This document shows positions 1 through 5,864 of a DNA stretch of 10,801 bases, one piece after another. Positions within the stretch are counted from its first letter, which is position 1. The number at the start of each line of letters is the position of its first letter. A program made the translations under genes and the position numbers. The stretch lies in the NCBI GenBank assembly GCA_030628805.1, contig DAOVQG010000157.1, positions 1 to 10,801 on the forward strand. The letters are read 5' to 3'. Under the pieces are notes generated by a model. The model did not search any database and was not told the origin of the DNA. It saw only the letters and a list, made by a program, of their open reading frames with translations. The DNA is from JAGMDK01 sp023128695 (lineage in GTDB: Bacteria > Planctomycetota > Phycisphaerae > UBA1845 > Fen-1342).

Positions 1-45
1 CCGGGGGCTGACGCCCCCGGCTAACGACTGTCGCCCCGTTGGGGC
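1..45. repeat. Two adjacent GC-rich stem-loops
   Basis: Positions 1-20 form a perfect hairpin: CCGGGGGC, loop TGAC, GCCCCCGG. Positions 33-45 form a second one: GCCCC, GTT, GGGGC. Neither is followed by a T-run, so they look like dispersed palindromic repeats more than intrinsic terminators. The first may continue left of the window. Confidence 0.6.
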
Positions 46-68
46 TGATGCACCTCGCCCTTCCCGCT

Positions 69-92
69 GGTGCGTGAATCCTTTCTCGCACC
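69..92. repeat. GGTGCG stem-loop repeat, copy 1
   Basis: The arms GGTGCGTGAA and TTCTCGCACC flank the loop TCCT, with one mismatch. The same sequence, with perfect arms, recurs at 5812-5835, and both copies are preceded by GCT. This makes it a dispersed repeat family and not a chance hairpin. Confidence 0.7.
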
Positions 93-176
93 CCTCTCGT
101 CATGACTCGTCGGTTCGGGCTTCTGTGGAATTGACGAGCGGTGCGCCGGAGATGTCAGGCACCCTTTGACGGGTGG

Positions 177-197
177 CCCACGTTCTCCGAACGTGGG
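177..197. repeat. CCCACGTTC palindrome
   Basis: A perfect 9-bp stem (CCCACGTTC and GAACGTGGG) encloses the loop TCC. A related CCCACG/CGTGGG hairpin lies at 272-294. No gene is adjacent, and no T-tract follows to suggest a terminator. Confidence 0.6.
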
Positions 198-271
198 GGC
201 ACGATTTTTCCTCGCATCTCAACCTGTGTAGGTACGAAGCGAACAAGGCTGCTTGGGGAATGAAATCGTGA

Positions 272-294
272 ACCCACGTTGGGACATCGTGGGT
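272..294. repeat. ACCCACG hairpin
   Basis: The 7-bp arms ACCCACG (272-278) and CGTGGGT (288-294) enclose a 9-base loop. The arm sequence resembles the palindrome at 177-197, and the two may be diverged members of one family. Confidence 0.5.
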
Positions 295-301
295 CACCCG
301 T

Positions 302-356
302 CTCGCCCTCCCGTTGAGCCGCGGCGCTCTTGGCTCGGCAGGAGCCTCGCCCTCCC
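302..356. repeat. Partial copy of the GGGAGGGCGAGG palindromic core
   Basis: The segment contains GAGCCGCGG followed, after a short interruption, by GGCTCGGCAGGAGCC and TCGCCCTCCC. These match one half of the 52-bp palindromic core found inside the two MITE-like elements (4335-4386 and 7942-7993). The TTTCAGAAAA ends of those elements are absent, so the core also exists on its own. Confidence 0.6.
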
Positions 357-455
357 GCTCACCCGCCCTCCCGCTCACCCGCCCTCCCGCTCACTCGCCC
401 TCCCGCTCACTCGCCCTACCGCTCACCCGCCCTACCGTTCGCTTGCCCTACCCAT
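348..455. repeat. 16-bp tandem repeat array, about 6 units
   Basis: Units of CGCCCTCCCGCTCACC begin at 348, 364, 380, 396, 412 and 428, with increasing divergence (CCC to ACC, then GTTCGCT), and a degenerate seventh unit starts at 444. The unit is derived from the end of the adjacent palindromic core (TCGCCCTCCC). The purN stop codon, TAG at 450-448 on the minus strand, lies in the last degenerate unit, so the array touches the coding sequence. Confidence 0.8.
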
Positions 456-1197
456 CAATTGACGCTTGACGGAGCTTTAGCCATTCGAGGCCGTTGTCGG
501 CCACCTGTTGGATTACCTGGGGGTAGAGTTCCCGCTCTGCGATGCCGACCCGGCGGGCGAGGGTCTCCGGGTTGTCGTCCGGCTGGACGGGGACGCGGGT
601 CTGAGCCACGACCGGGCCGTGGTCGTACTGGTTGTCGACGAGGTGCACCGTGCAGCCGCTCTCGGTCTGCCCGGCTTTTAGCACCGCCGCGTGCACTCGC
701 AGGCCGTACATTCCCTTACCGCCGAAGGCCGGCAGCAGGGCCGGGTGGATGTTCAGGACTTGGCCCTCGAAGTGCGGCGGCAGGCGCCAGAAGCACAGGA
801 AGCCCGCCAGGACCGCCAGGTCCACGCCGGCTTGGTCCAGGGCGGCGGTAATCGCGTCGGAGAAGGCGGCCTCCTCGGGATGCTCGCGTTTGCGGATGAT
901 CTCGAGGGGTAAGCCGGCCTGGCGTGTGATATCCACGCCGCGGACGTTGCCGCGCGAACTGATCACCAGCGCGATCGTCGCGCGGCGCAGGCGGCCGTCG
1001 CGGATGCGGTTGATCAGGTTTTCCAGCGTCGTGCCCCCGCCGGAGATGAGCACCCCCAGTTTTAGAGCACCTGCCCCAGACCCCCGTGAGGAGCCGCGGG
1101 CTTTAGCTTGCGCGGGGCCGCGCGGATTGAAATCCGCGGCTCTGCGGATCTTGTTACTGTTTCTTTGCGGCCGATTGCTGCTTGCGGGCTTGGTCAT
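448..1197 (-). CDS. purN: Phosphoribosylglycinamide formyltransferase
   Basis: GAR transformylase transfers a formyl group from 10-formyl-THF to glycinamide ribonucleotide in purine synthesis, in the cytosol. In the 249-residue product the fold begins with KLGVLISGGGTTLENLI (residues 46-62). The catalytic triad is visible: N149 and H151 in LNIHPALLP, and D192 in the DNQYDHGPV segment after ESGCTVHLV. About 200 residues from residue 46 to the end is the usual enzyme length. The first 45 residues are unusual: they are basic and Gln/Ala/Gly rich, and part of them is encoded by a palindromic repeat (1091-1142). The ATG at 1197 is the nearest ordinary in-frame start upstream of the fold, with only a weak GAAGAA ribosome site. 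An internal GTG would cut into the first strand, so start confidence is moderate. No other purine genes are adjacent. It is divergent from the membrane-protein gene at 1358. Confidence 0.88.
   Translation of the reverse strand: MTKPASSNRPQRNSNKIRRAADFNPRGPAQAKARGSSRGSGAGALKLGVLISGGGTTLENLINRIRDGRLRRATIALVISSRGNVRGVDITRQAGLPLEIIRKREHPEEAAFSDAITAALDQAGVDLAVLAGFLCFWRLPPHFEGQVLNIHPALLPAFGGKGMYGLRVHAAVLKAGQTESGCTVHLVDNQYDHGPVVAQTRVPVQPDDNPETLARRVGIAERELYPQVIQQVADNGLEWLKLRQASIDG
1091..1142. repeat. GAGCCGCGG inverted repeat within the purN 5' end
   Basis: The arms GAGCCGCGGGCTTTAGC... (1091-1115) and ...GAAATCCGCGGCTC (1118-1142) pair at both ends (GAGCCGCGG with CCGCGGCTC, and GCGCGG with CCGCGC) and diverge in the middle. 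It belongs to the same family as the larger inverted repeat at 5709-5801, whose arms also read GAGCCG-GGGCTT-AGC-CGCGCGG. Here it lies inside the purN reading frame. Confidence 0.65.
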
Positions 1198-1357
1198 AAC
1201 GTTCTTCGCAATAATCTGTCCGGGCCGCCGGAGGGAACCGGGGCCGGTAGGCAACCTGGGCCCCCACGCTACAATGTGGCGATGGGATGAGCAACATGGG
1301 ACAATACTCGCCGACGGTGCCGGCCGGTACGTAGCGGCGAGAAAGAAAGGTAACGAA

Positions 1358-1729
1358 GTGGCGCGCAAGAAATCGAAGTTTACATACGAGAATCAGGCGA
1401 CCCTGAGCATCGTTTTGGCCGCGGTGGGCGGGGTGGCGTTCTTGCTGGCGGCGGGCTTGCTCTGGCGAAACTTCACCGATTTCGAGACCTTTTGGGTGAG
1501 TTTCAACCCGAAATCCATGTATCAGCCATTGTTGGGTCTGGTTTTGTTTATCGCCCTCGCGGTCGGCGCCGTCGGTTTCTTCATTGGTCTGAACAGCGCC
1601 GGACAACGCCGTAATACGCGCTCACGACTTTCCTGGCTGGGATTCTTCCTGAACGCGGGCGTGATCGCGTTGGCTCTCTGTGCCGGCATCTTTTTCGTCA
1701 TTGCGCGGCATCCGTTCATCCCCCGCTAA
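1358..1729 (+). CDS. Small three-helix membrane protein of unknown function
   Basis: This 123-residue product matches no family I recognise. The GTG at 1358 follows an AGAAAGG ribosome site by about seven bases, and the protein then begins with a basic head (VARKKSKF). Three hydrophobic segments are clear: about residues 16-36 (SIVLAAVGGVAFLLAAGLLW), 58-77 (LLGLVLFIALAVGAVGFFIG) and 94-116 (LGFFLNAGVIALALCAGIFF). A basic loop (GQRRNTRSR) lies between the second and third helices. This suggests a short inner-membrane protein, possibly with the basic N-terminus in the cytoplasm. It is divergently arranged with purN across a 160-base gap. Longer upstream extensions of the frame run antisense through purN and were not used. 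Confidence 0.75.
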   Translation: MARKKSKFTYENQATLSIVLAAVGGVAFLLAAGLLWRNFTDFETFWVSFNPKSMYQPLLGLVLFIALAVGAVGFFIGLNSAGQRRNTRSRLSWLGFFLNAGVIALALCAGIFFVIARHPFIPR

Positions 1730-1760
1730 ACCGTCCGTCGAAAAAAACGGCCTAACGCCA

Positions 1761-1805
1761 CTTCGTGCCCTTCGTGGTTCTATTCCAACCACGAAGGGCA
1801 CGAAG
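1761..1805. terminator. 19-bp perfect palindrome, possible bidirectional terminator
   Basis: CTTCGTGCCCTTCGTGGTT (1761-1779) and its exact reverse complement (1787-1805) enclose a 7-base loop. It lies 31 bases after the membrane-protein stop and 142 bases beyond the stop of the convergent lipoprotein gene. Reading on the minus strand, a run of seven T (complement of 1741-1747) follows the hairpin at a distance of about 13 bases. The CACGAAGG motif is also a common dispersed repeat in GC-rich bacteria, so it may be a repeat acting as a terminator. The rest of the 1730-1947 gap shows nothing else. Confidence 0.55.
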
Positions 1806-1947
1806 GACACGAAGAGTATGCCAGTTGTGTGGCGAGTAGGGTTCGTCCCAGACCATTGCAATAAATATGCTTGTGATGAACGTCAAAATCGGAGGTCTGA
1901 TGCTATCGGCAATGCGGCGTCCTGGACTTTCACAGCAGTCTGCTTAC

Positions 1948-2529
1948 CTATTCCCCTTCTGAGCCCAGCTCGACCGGCTGGGCATCATGCTTGCCCGTAC
2001 GTGCGAGATAGTCTTCCGCCCGCGCCAGGAGGCCGACGAACTCTCCGCCGCTCATGTAATTGAGCTCGCTCCCCCCGGCGGCGATTTTGTGATAGATCAG
2101 CTCCCGCCAGGCGTAGCGGCCGAGCCCGGTCAGGTTCCAGTTGAGCCCGGTGCGAATCCGGCAGGCCCGGCAGATCATAAAGCCGACCGCGGCCCGGTCG
2201 AGGATGCGGTCCGAGGGATACACCCAGCGGCCGATTAAGCGCTCCGCGCGGAGGGTCTCGGTCAACTCATCAAACTCGCCGGTGAACGGCGCACCTTTGG
2301 CCAGCAGGTAGACCGCCCGGTAGGCCGGCTCGGCCGTGATAAAGGACTGGTCACTGATGTACAGGACTAGTTCGGCGTTGCTGTCGCGCGGCACCGCCGG
2401 CTGGGTGGTGGCGTGGGACAGCGTTGTTTGACAGCCGGTCGCGGCGAGGCCCGCCAGAGCTACGGCGAGTAGGGCCGTGCAACAAACCGCACTGCGGACT
2501 GAGACCCGGTTTTTTTTCGGCGTAGGCAC
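1948..2529 (-). CDS. Putative lipoprotein, family not recognised
   Basis: This is a 193-residue protein with a basic N-terminus, a hydrophobic stretch (residues 16-31) and a lipobox-like LAATGC with C33 as the likely lipidated cysteine. The mature part is compact and mixed alpha/beta, with charged segments such as GRWVYPSDRILDRAAVGF and two cysteines in MICRACRIRTG. It ends in an acidic ELGSEGE tail. The GTG at 2529 starts two bases after the TAA of the upstream barrel gene, with GGAG nine bases before it inside that gene. That implies translational coupling and a shared transcript. Function is unknown, but the pairing suggests an envelope accessory for the barrel protein. An earlier start would run antisense-free into the barrel gene's frame and lose the signal peptide, so GTG is preferred. 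Confidence 0.72.
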   Translation of the reverse strand: MPTPKKNRVSVRSAVCCTALLAVALAGLAATGCQTTLSHATTQPAVPRDSNAELVLYISDQSFITAEPAYRAVYLLAKGAPFTGEFDELTETLRAERLIGRWVYPSDRILDRAAVGFMICRACRIRTGLNWNLTGLGRYAWRELIYHKIAAGGSELNYMSGGEFVGLLARAEDYLARTGKHDAQPVELGSEGE

Positions 2530-2531
2530 AG

Positions 2532-3950
2532 TTAGAAACTCCACGTGACCCCGGTGAAAAGGAAGTGCCGCGTGCTCCGGTCGCTGAAGGCACTGCCGGG
2601 GAAGAACGTACCCCAGCGTATGGTCCACGACAGGTCGGAGGCCAGACGCCAGTTGATGAAGTAATCCATCTCCCAGCCGACGTATCCGTGGAAGCGGTCG
2701 GCCAGGGGATCGCTGATGGCTGCCCGTCGGCGGTTCTTGTGATATAGGAAGCAGTTCGTGCCGATCTCGAAATCGCGGAACAACGTGATCTTTTCGAGCG
2801 GGGCCAGCGAGCCGCCGATACGCCAAACGTGCAGATTGCTCATCGTCGGTGCCAGCGACATACCCGTGTCACGGAAGCCGAAGCCGACGAAGCTGGTGTC
2901 CTCGCGGGTCCCGCGATTACCGCCGGCGGCATTGGTCGGGCTGTATAAGCGGTTGCTGTCGCCGCTGGCGAACATGTATTCCGCCGCCAGCCGCGGCCGC
3001 AGAGGCACGTTGAAGAGCTTCTCGAGCCCGACGTCCCAGCCGAAGGCCTCGATGTAATCTTTCTGGGAAAAGGCCCCGTCGCCGTAGCTGTGGCCGGACT
3101 CGAAGACGCCCTCGGCCCAGTAATTCAGGTTAGGCAGTAGCTCGCCGCGGGCACCGACACCGAAGTAAACGCTGTCGTAGCTGTAGTTCTGCAACCACTC
3201 CTTCGGCCGCTCGTCCGTGCGGTCGTTGTTCCACAAGGCGTAGACGAACGGCACGTGGCGTTGCCAGCCTTCGTAGGAGAGTTGCACGCCGTAGAAGAGC
3301 CGGTCGCTGTGGCTGTCGACCGGATCGCTGCGGTCGATATTGGGGAAGCTACCGATGGACTTGCCGAACAGGCCCAGCACCCGCAGGTCGTACACTTTTC
3401 CATCGAGCAGGACAGCATCCTGCGGCATGTCCAGGGTGTAGCCGGTTCCGAAGCGGACGGACTGCCGCCCGATCCGGGCCCGCAATTGGAGCGGGTCCGA
3501 CGGCTGACCCAGCCGAAAGGCCCGGCCGACGTCGATCTGGTACCAAGCCTGATCGAAGTTCGGGCCCCACCAGTCCTGCTGCCGGTCGATCTGGTCGCCG
3601 GGGTTGAAGTAGGTATAGCGGAGCTTGATGCGGGCGAATAGCTCGTGGGCTCCGCCGTCGATCCGCAGGCGGGTCCAGACCGCCAGCCCGGGCCGCTGGA
3701 CGACGCGCGAGGCTTGCACGCCGTCGTCGTAGTGGAAGAGGTAGTATTCGAGCCAGCCGCCCCATTGCCAATCGAGCAGCGAGTCCAACGGGGCCGTCTC
3801 GGTCCGCTGTTGCTGGAGTTGCTCGTCGATCAGCCGTTGCTGGCGGAAGAAGCGTTCTTCGGCCTCTCCGCTTTGCGGTTGCCCGAGAGTAAGTGGGCCG
3901 CCGACCGCCAGCATCACAAGCGCCGCTGTCAGTACACTGCTTGATCGCAT
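2532..3950 (-). CDS. Alginate-export-like outer-membrane beta-barrel protein
   Basis: This 472-residue protein has a signal peptide (residues 1-23, MRSSSVLTAALVMLAVGG...). A short Gln/Glu-rich helical segment follows (EERFFRQQRLIDEQLQQQ). The rest is a long run of alternating aromatic/hydrophobic strands separated by charged turns, ending in ...FLFTGVTWSF with the terminal Phe typical of outer-membrane barrels. Features such as RIGRQSVRFGTGYTLD (strand with a preceding aromatic WWGP loop) and NYWAEGVFESG resemble the alginate-export (AlgE-like) barrel domain found in many planctomycete and proteobacterial proteins. It likely forms a pore in the outer membrane, but the substrate cannot be read from sequence. 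The ATG at 3950 is the first Met before a good signal peptide; AGGGAAG lies 12 bases upstream, a rather long spacing. It is co-transcribed with the lipoprotein at 1948-2529 and divergent from the CYTH gene across a 173-base gap. Confidence 0.8.
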   Translation of the reverse strand: MRSSSVLTAALVMLAVGGPLTLGQPQSGEAEERFFRQQRLIDEQLQQQRTETAPLDSLLDWQWGGWLEYYLFHYDDGVQASRVVQRPGLAVWTRLRIDGGAHELFARIKLRYTYFNPGDQIDRQQDWWGPNFDQAWYQIDVGRAFRLGQPSDPLQLRARIGRQSVRFGTGYTLDMPQDAVLLDGKVYDLRVLGLFGKSIGSFPNIDRSDPVDSHSDRLFYGVQLSYEGWQRHVPFVYALWNNDRTDERPKEWLQNYSYDSVYFGVGARGELLPNLNYWAEGVFESGHSYGDGAFSQKDYIEAFGWDVGLEKLFNVPLRPRLAAEYMFASGDSNRLYSPTNAAGGNRGTREDTSFVGFGFRDTGMSLAPTMSNLHVWRIGGSLAPLEKITLFRDFEIGTNCFLYHKNRRRAAISDPLADRFHGYVGWEMDYFINWRLASDLSWTIRWGTFFPGSAFSDRSTRHFLFTGVTWSF

Positions 3951-4123
3951 GGATACGACTCGCTTCCCTGTCGATCCGGGCCGCAACGCAGACCCCGTGT
4001 GGCTCCGGACCGTGTCGCCGCGCCTTTCTCTCGTCTCGGGCTGTTGGCCGCGCCGATATGCAAGCCCGTCAACGTCGGTTAGCATGGCCCGCAACCCGGC
4101 GGCTGTCAACCGCGAGAATTTGC

Positions 4124-4852
4124 ATGGGCACCGAGATCGAGGCCAAATTTCGGACCGAGGCGCTGACGCCGCTTCGGCAACGGCTCCGCGCGCTGGGAGC
4201 CCGTCAAGCGGAACGGGTGCTGGAACTCAACCGTCTCTTCGACACCGCGGACCGTCGCCTGCTCGATGCGGACCGCGGCCTGCGCATCCGCCAGTGCCGC
4301 CTAGTACCGTTTCAGAAAACGTCTGACGTTCGTCGGGAGGGCGAGGCTCCCGCCGAGCCGCGGCTCGCCGGGAGGCTCGCCCTCCCCAAGCAGAGGCCAG
4401 ACCACCCCAAGCGACGGACTTTTTCTGAAATTGCTCTAGTTGATGGCAAGCCGACAGGCGCTCCGCCTCCGCCCGCCTTGCTGACGTACAAGGGACCGCG
4501 CGGCGCGGGCGTCTTCAAGTCGCGAGAAGAGCTCGAAACCGCCGTGGAGGACCCCGCCGCTCTGAGCCGCATCTTTGAGCGGCTCGGCTTTCAAGAGGTG
4601 ATTGTCTACGAGAAACGCCGCGAGACGTGGCAACTGGGCCCGTGTGAGATTGCGCTCGATGAACTGCCGAAGCTGGGCTCGTGGATCGAGATAGAAGGAC
4701 CGAGTGCGTCCGCCGTCGAGCAGGCCCGCCGGCAACTAGGCTTGAGTGCTGTGCCGGTCGTACAAGAAACGTATGTCGAGCTGGCTGCCGGCACAGGGGA
4801 TTTATCCGCGGACGGCTGCCGAAAGCTCCTCTTTGGGGAAGAAGCGTCCTGA
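4124..4852 (+). CDS. CYTH-domain protein (class IV adenylate cyclase / triphosphatase type) with in-frame repeat insertion
   Basis: CYTH proteins form a tunnel barrel that binds a triphosphate and divalent metal; members are class IV adenylate cyclases, tripolyphosphatases or thiamine triphosphatases. Here the signature ExExK is E4-I-E6-A-K8. It is followed by LRIRQ (residues 53-57), LLTYKGPRG (119-127), a basic YEKRRETW (162-169), IALDELPKLGSWIEIEG (176-192) and a C-terminal VQETYVEL helix. The 242 residues exceed the usual size because residues 61-105 are a translated MITE-like element (4305-4435 plus one CTAG). Removing these 45 codons gives a normal 197-residue CYTH sequence, ...RQCRLVDGKPTG.... 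The insertion falls in the loop between two barrel strands, so the protein may still fold. The ATG at 4124 has only a weak ribosome site but begins exactly at the conserved N-terminus. Substrate within the superfamily is not decided. Confidence 0.85.
   Translation: MGTEIEAKFRTEALTPLRQRLRALGARQAERVLELNRLFDTADRRLLDADRGLRIRQCRLVPFQKTSDVRREGEAPAEPRLAGRLALPKQRPDHPKRRTFSEIALVDGKPTGAPPPPALLTYKGPRGAGVFKSREELETAVEDPAALSRIFERLGFQEVIVYEKRRETWQLGPCEIALDELPKLGSWIEIEGPSASAVEQARRQLGLSAVPVVQETYVELAAGTGDLSADGCRKLLFGEEAS
4305..4435. mobile_element. MITE-like palindromic element, copy 1, inside the CYTH gene
   Basis: This 131-bp element is flanked on both sides by CTAG (4301-4304 and 4436-4439), consistent with a 4-bp target duplication. 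The left end TACCGTTTCAGAAAACGTC and the inverted right end AGCAATTTCAGAAAAAGTC share TTTCAGAAAA and GTC, giving imperfect terminal inverted repeats. The interior is a 52-bp near-perfect palindrome (4335-4386). It encodes no transposase. Element plus duplication is 135 bp, exactly 45 codons, and the frame is open through it, so the host gene is lengthened and not broken. A second copy lies at 7914-8023 in the opposite orientation. Four-base YTAR targets are known for some IS5-group and IS701-type elements, which could supply the transposase in trans; that link is inference. Confidence 0.82.
4335..4386. repeat. 52-bp palindromic core inside MITE copy 1
   Basis: Two 25-bp arms (GGGAGGGCGAGGCTCCCGCC... 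and its imperfect complement ending ...GGCTCGCCCTCCC) meet at a central GC. The mismatches are G:G and C:C pairs placed symmetrically. Half-copies of this core also occur without element ends at 302-356 and in the tandem array from 10715. Confidence 0.8.
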
Positions 4853-4878
4853 AACGAACCACCGCCAAACACGTACCC

Positions 4879-5034
4879 GGCTGGAAGCCGGTGCCACACA
4901 ATGTAGCGGCCGGGCCCCGTACCGGCCGTCCCACCGGCTGGAAGCCGGTGCCACACAATGTAGCGGCCGGGCCCCGTACCGGCCGTTCCACCGGCTGGAA
5001 GCCGGTGCCACACAATGTAGCGGCCGGGCCCCGT
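4879..5034. repeat. 57-bp direct repeat array, 2.75 copies
   Basis: Units start at 4879, 4936 and 4993, the last truncated at 5034. The copies differ by a single base in the compared part (GTCCC versus GTTCC). Each unit combines two hairpins: CCGGCT-GGA-AGCCGG, and CGGCCGG...CCGGCCG around GCCCCGTA. The 57-bp length is 19 codons, so frames stay open through it on both strands, producing spurious reading frames (GTGFQPV on the minus strand, GWKPVPH on the plus). A variant copy with GCTCC in place of GCCCC is at 6511-6653. The 4853-5074 gap otherwise shows no gene. Confidence 0.88.
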
Positions 5035-5074
5035 CATTCCGTGATACACGGGCACAGCAAACGCCGGGGGCCGC

Positions 5075-5641
5075 TCACCCCGTGAACGCCGTCTGAAAGA
5101 TACTGAAATCCGCCAAATCCACATCCTCGTCGCAATCGAGATCGGCGGCGTCGAAATCCGCCGGATCACATCCGGGCGGGGGAGTAACCTCATCCGGCCC
5201 CGCCTGGCAGGTAGAAAACGTGTTGAAATCGTTCAGGTCCACGTCGCCGTCGGGCTCGAAATCGCCGCTCAGCGTCAGGGCCGGCCCGGCGACCTTGAGC
5301 AGATCATGGAACTCGTCGTAATAGGTGACGGCCCAATAACCCTGCGAATCCAGTGCGATGGAGGCCGAGCAGTTATAGTCAACCGTGTCGGCCTCGATCA
5401 GCGTCGACGCCCAGCCGAACTCGCTCATCGCGATGTACAGAGCATGGTCCCCCTCATGTCGATAAGAAACGACGATCTGGTCGTTGTGGTCGAAGGCGAT
5501 ATCCGGCCTGGCGGTGTTCCCGACGCCGACATCGAGCACCTTGATCGGCACCTGGGCGACGGCGGGTCCCGTGGTTATCAACGCTAGTATTGTTACAAGT
5601 TGCGCTGTCCCACGTAGCAGCCGCCGGCTTCTCCCCATCAT
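5075..5641 (-). CDS. Secreted protein with dockerin-like Ca-binding tail
   Basis: This is a 188-residue protein. A strong AAAGGAGG site six bases before the ATG at 5641 fixes the start. Residues 1-29 are a signal peptide (basic MMGRSRRLLRG, hydrophobic TAQLVTILALITTG, AVA-Q cleavage). Residues 45-117 hold two to three short beta repeats of the type ARPDIAFDHNDQIVVSY and SASIALDSQGYWAVTYYDE, which resemble blades of a beta-propeller but are too few for a full ring. The C-terminus has two EF-hand-like loops, GDFEPDGDVDLNDFNTF (126-142) and ADLDCDEDVDLADFSIF (166-182), as in dockerin type I repeats common in planctomycete exoproteins. It is probably exported and calcium-binding; binding partner unknown. 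The propeller part may be truncated from a longer ancestor. Confidence 0.78.
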   Translation of the reverse strand: MMGRSRRLLRGTAQLVTILALITTGPAVAQVPIKVLDVGVGNTARPDIAFDHNDQIVVSYRHEGDHALYIAMSEFGWASTLIEADTVDYNCSASIALDSQGYWAVTYYDEFHDLLKVAGPALTLSGDFEPDGDVDLNDFNTFSTCQAGPDEVTPPPGCDPADFDAADLDCDEDVDLADFSIFQTAFTG

Positions 5642-5647
5642 GGCTAT

Positions 5648-5655
5648 CCTCCTTT
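5648..5655 (-). promoter_or_regulatory. Strong Shine-Dalgarno that sets the start at 5641
   Basis: AAAGGAGG on the minus strand ends six bases before ATGATG (5641-5636). It lies downstream of an in-frame ATG at 5674, so that longer start is unlikely. Confidence 0.8.
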
Positions 5656-5708
5656 GCCTAGTAATACTATTCATAAGTTTCGCGACGAAGGAAACACCAT
5701 AGAACTAC

Positions 5709-5801
5709 GAAGAGCCGTGGGCTTCAGCCCGCGCGGTCGTTCGCGATGAATAATGTTCCTCTCCCGCGGAACACCGCGCGGGCTGAAGCCCGCGGCTCTT
5801 C
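5709..5801. repeat. Large inverted repeat, GAGCCG...CGCGCGG family
   Basis: Left arm 5709-5737 and right arm 5773-5801 are 29-bp reverse complements with a single mismatch (GTGG versus GCGG), around a 35-base loop. The arms read GAAGAGCCGTGGGCTTCAGC... It is related to the smaller inverted repeat in purN at 1091-1142. Lying between two minus-strand genes, it may stop transcription from the DJ-1 gene side, but no T-run follows. Confidence 0.8.
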
Positions 5802-5811
5802 TCTACCTGCT

Positions 5812-5835
5812 GGTGCGAGAATCCTTTCTCGCACC
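5812..5835. repeat. GGTGCG stem-loop repeat, copy 2
   Basis: A perfect 10-bp stem GGTGCGAGAA / TTCTCGCACC around TCCT, immediately after the inverted repeat ending at 5801 and 30 bases from the DJ-1 gene stop. It has the same sequence as 69-92 apart from one base. Confidence 0.75.
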
Positions 5836-5864
5836 TGCGGAAAAACCCTTTCCGCCGCTCGCGG

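Larger units (their letters stand above)
1..447. other. Gene-free repeat mosaic
   Basis: I see no credible gene here. The open frames across it are low-complexity Pro/Arg/Ser translations of repeats on both strands. The stretch holds at least six separate short palindromes or repeats, listed individually, and ends in a 16-bp tandem array that reaches the 3' end of purN. Several units (the GGTGCG stem-loop and the GGGAGGGCGAGG core) recur elsewhere in the window, so this is a landing zone for dispersed repeats and not a decayed gene. Confidence 0.75.

Noticed and set aside
100..462. Open frames on both strands rich in Pro, Arg and Ser
   Set aside because: They are translations of the palindromic and 16-bp repeats, with no ribosome site, no domain and the same openness on both strands.
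632..1357. Long upstream extension of the small membrane protein
   Set aside because: It lies antisense to the conserved purN sequence and lacks membrane or family features; the GTG at 1358 has a good ribosome site.
3951..4123. Promoters in the divergent gap between the barrel and CYTH genes
   Set aside because: Both genes must be served from here, but I could not find a -35/-10 pair convincing enough to report.
4879..5034. Possible CRISPR-like array
   Set aside because: Units abut directly with no unique spacers, contain their own hairpins, and no cas gene is nearby.
4515..5193. Minus-strand frames with three repeats of a GTGFQPV peptide
   Set aside because: The peptide repeats only mirror the 57-bp DNA repeat (19 codons per unit) and run antisense into the CYTH gene.
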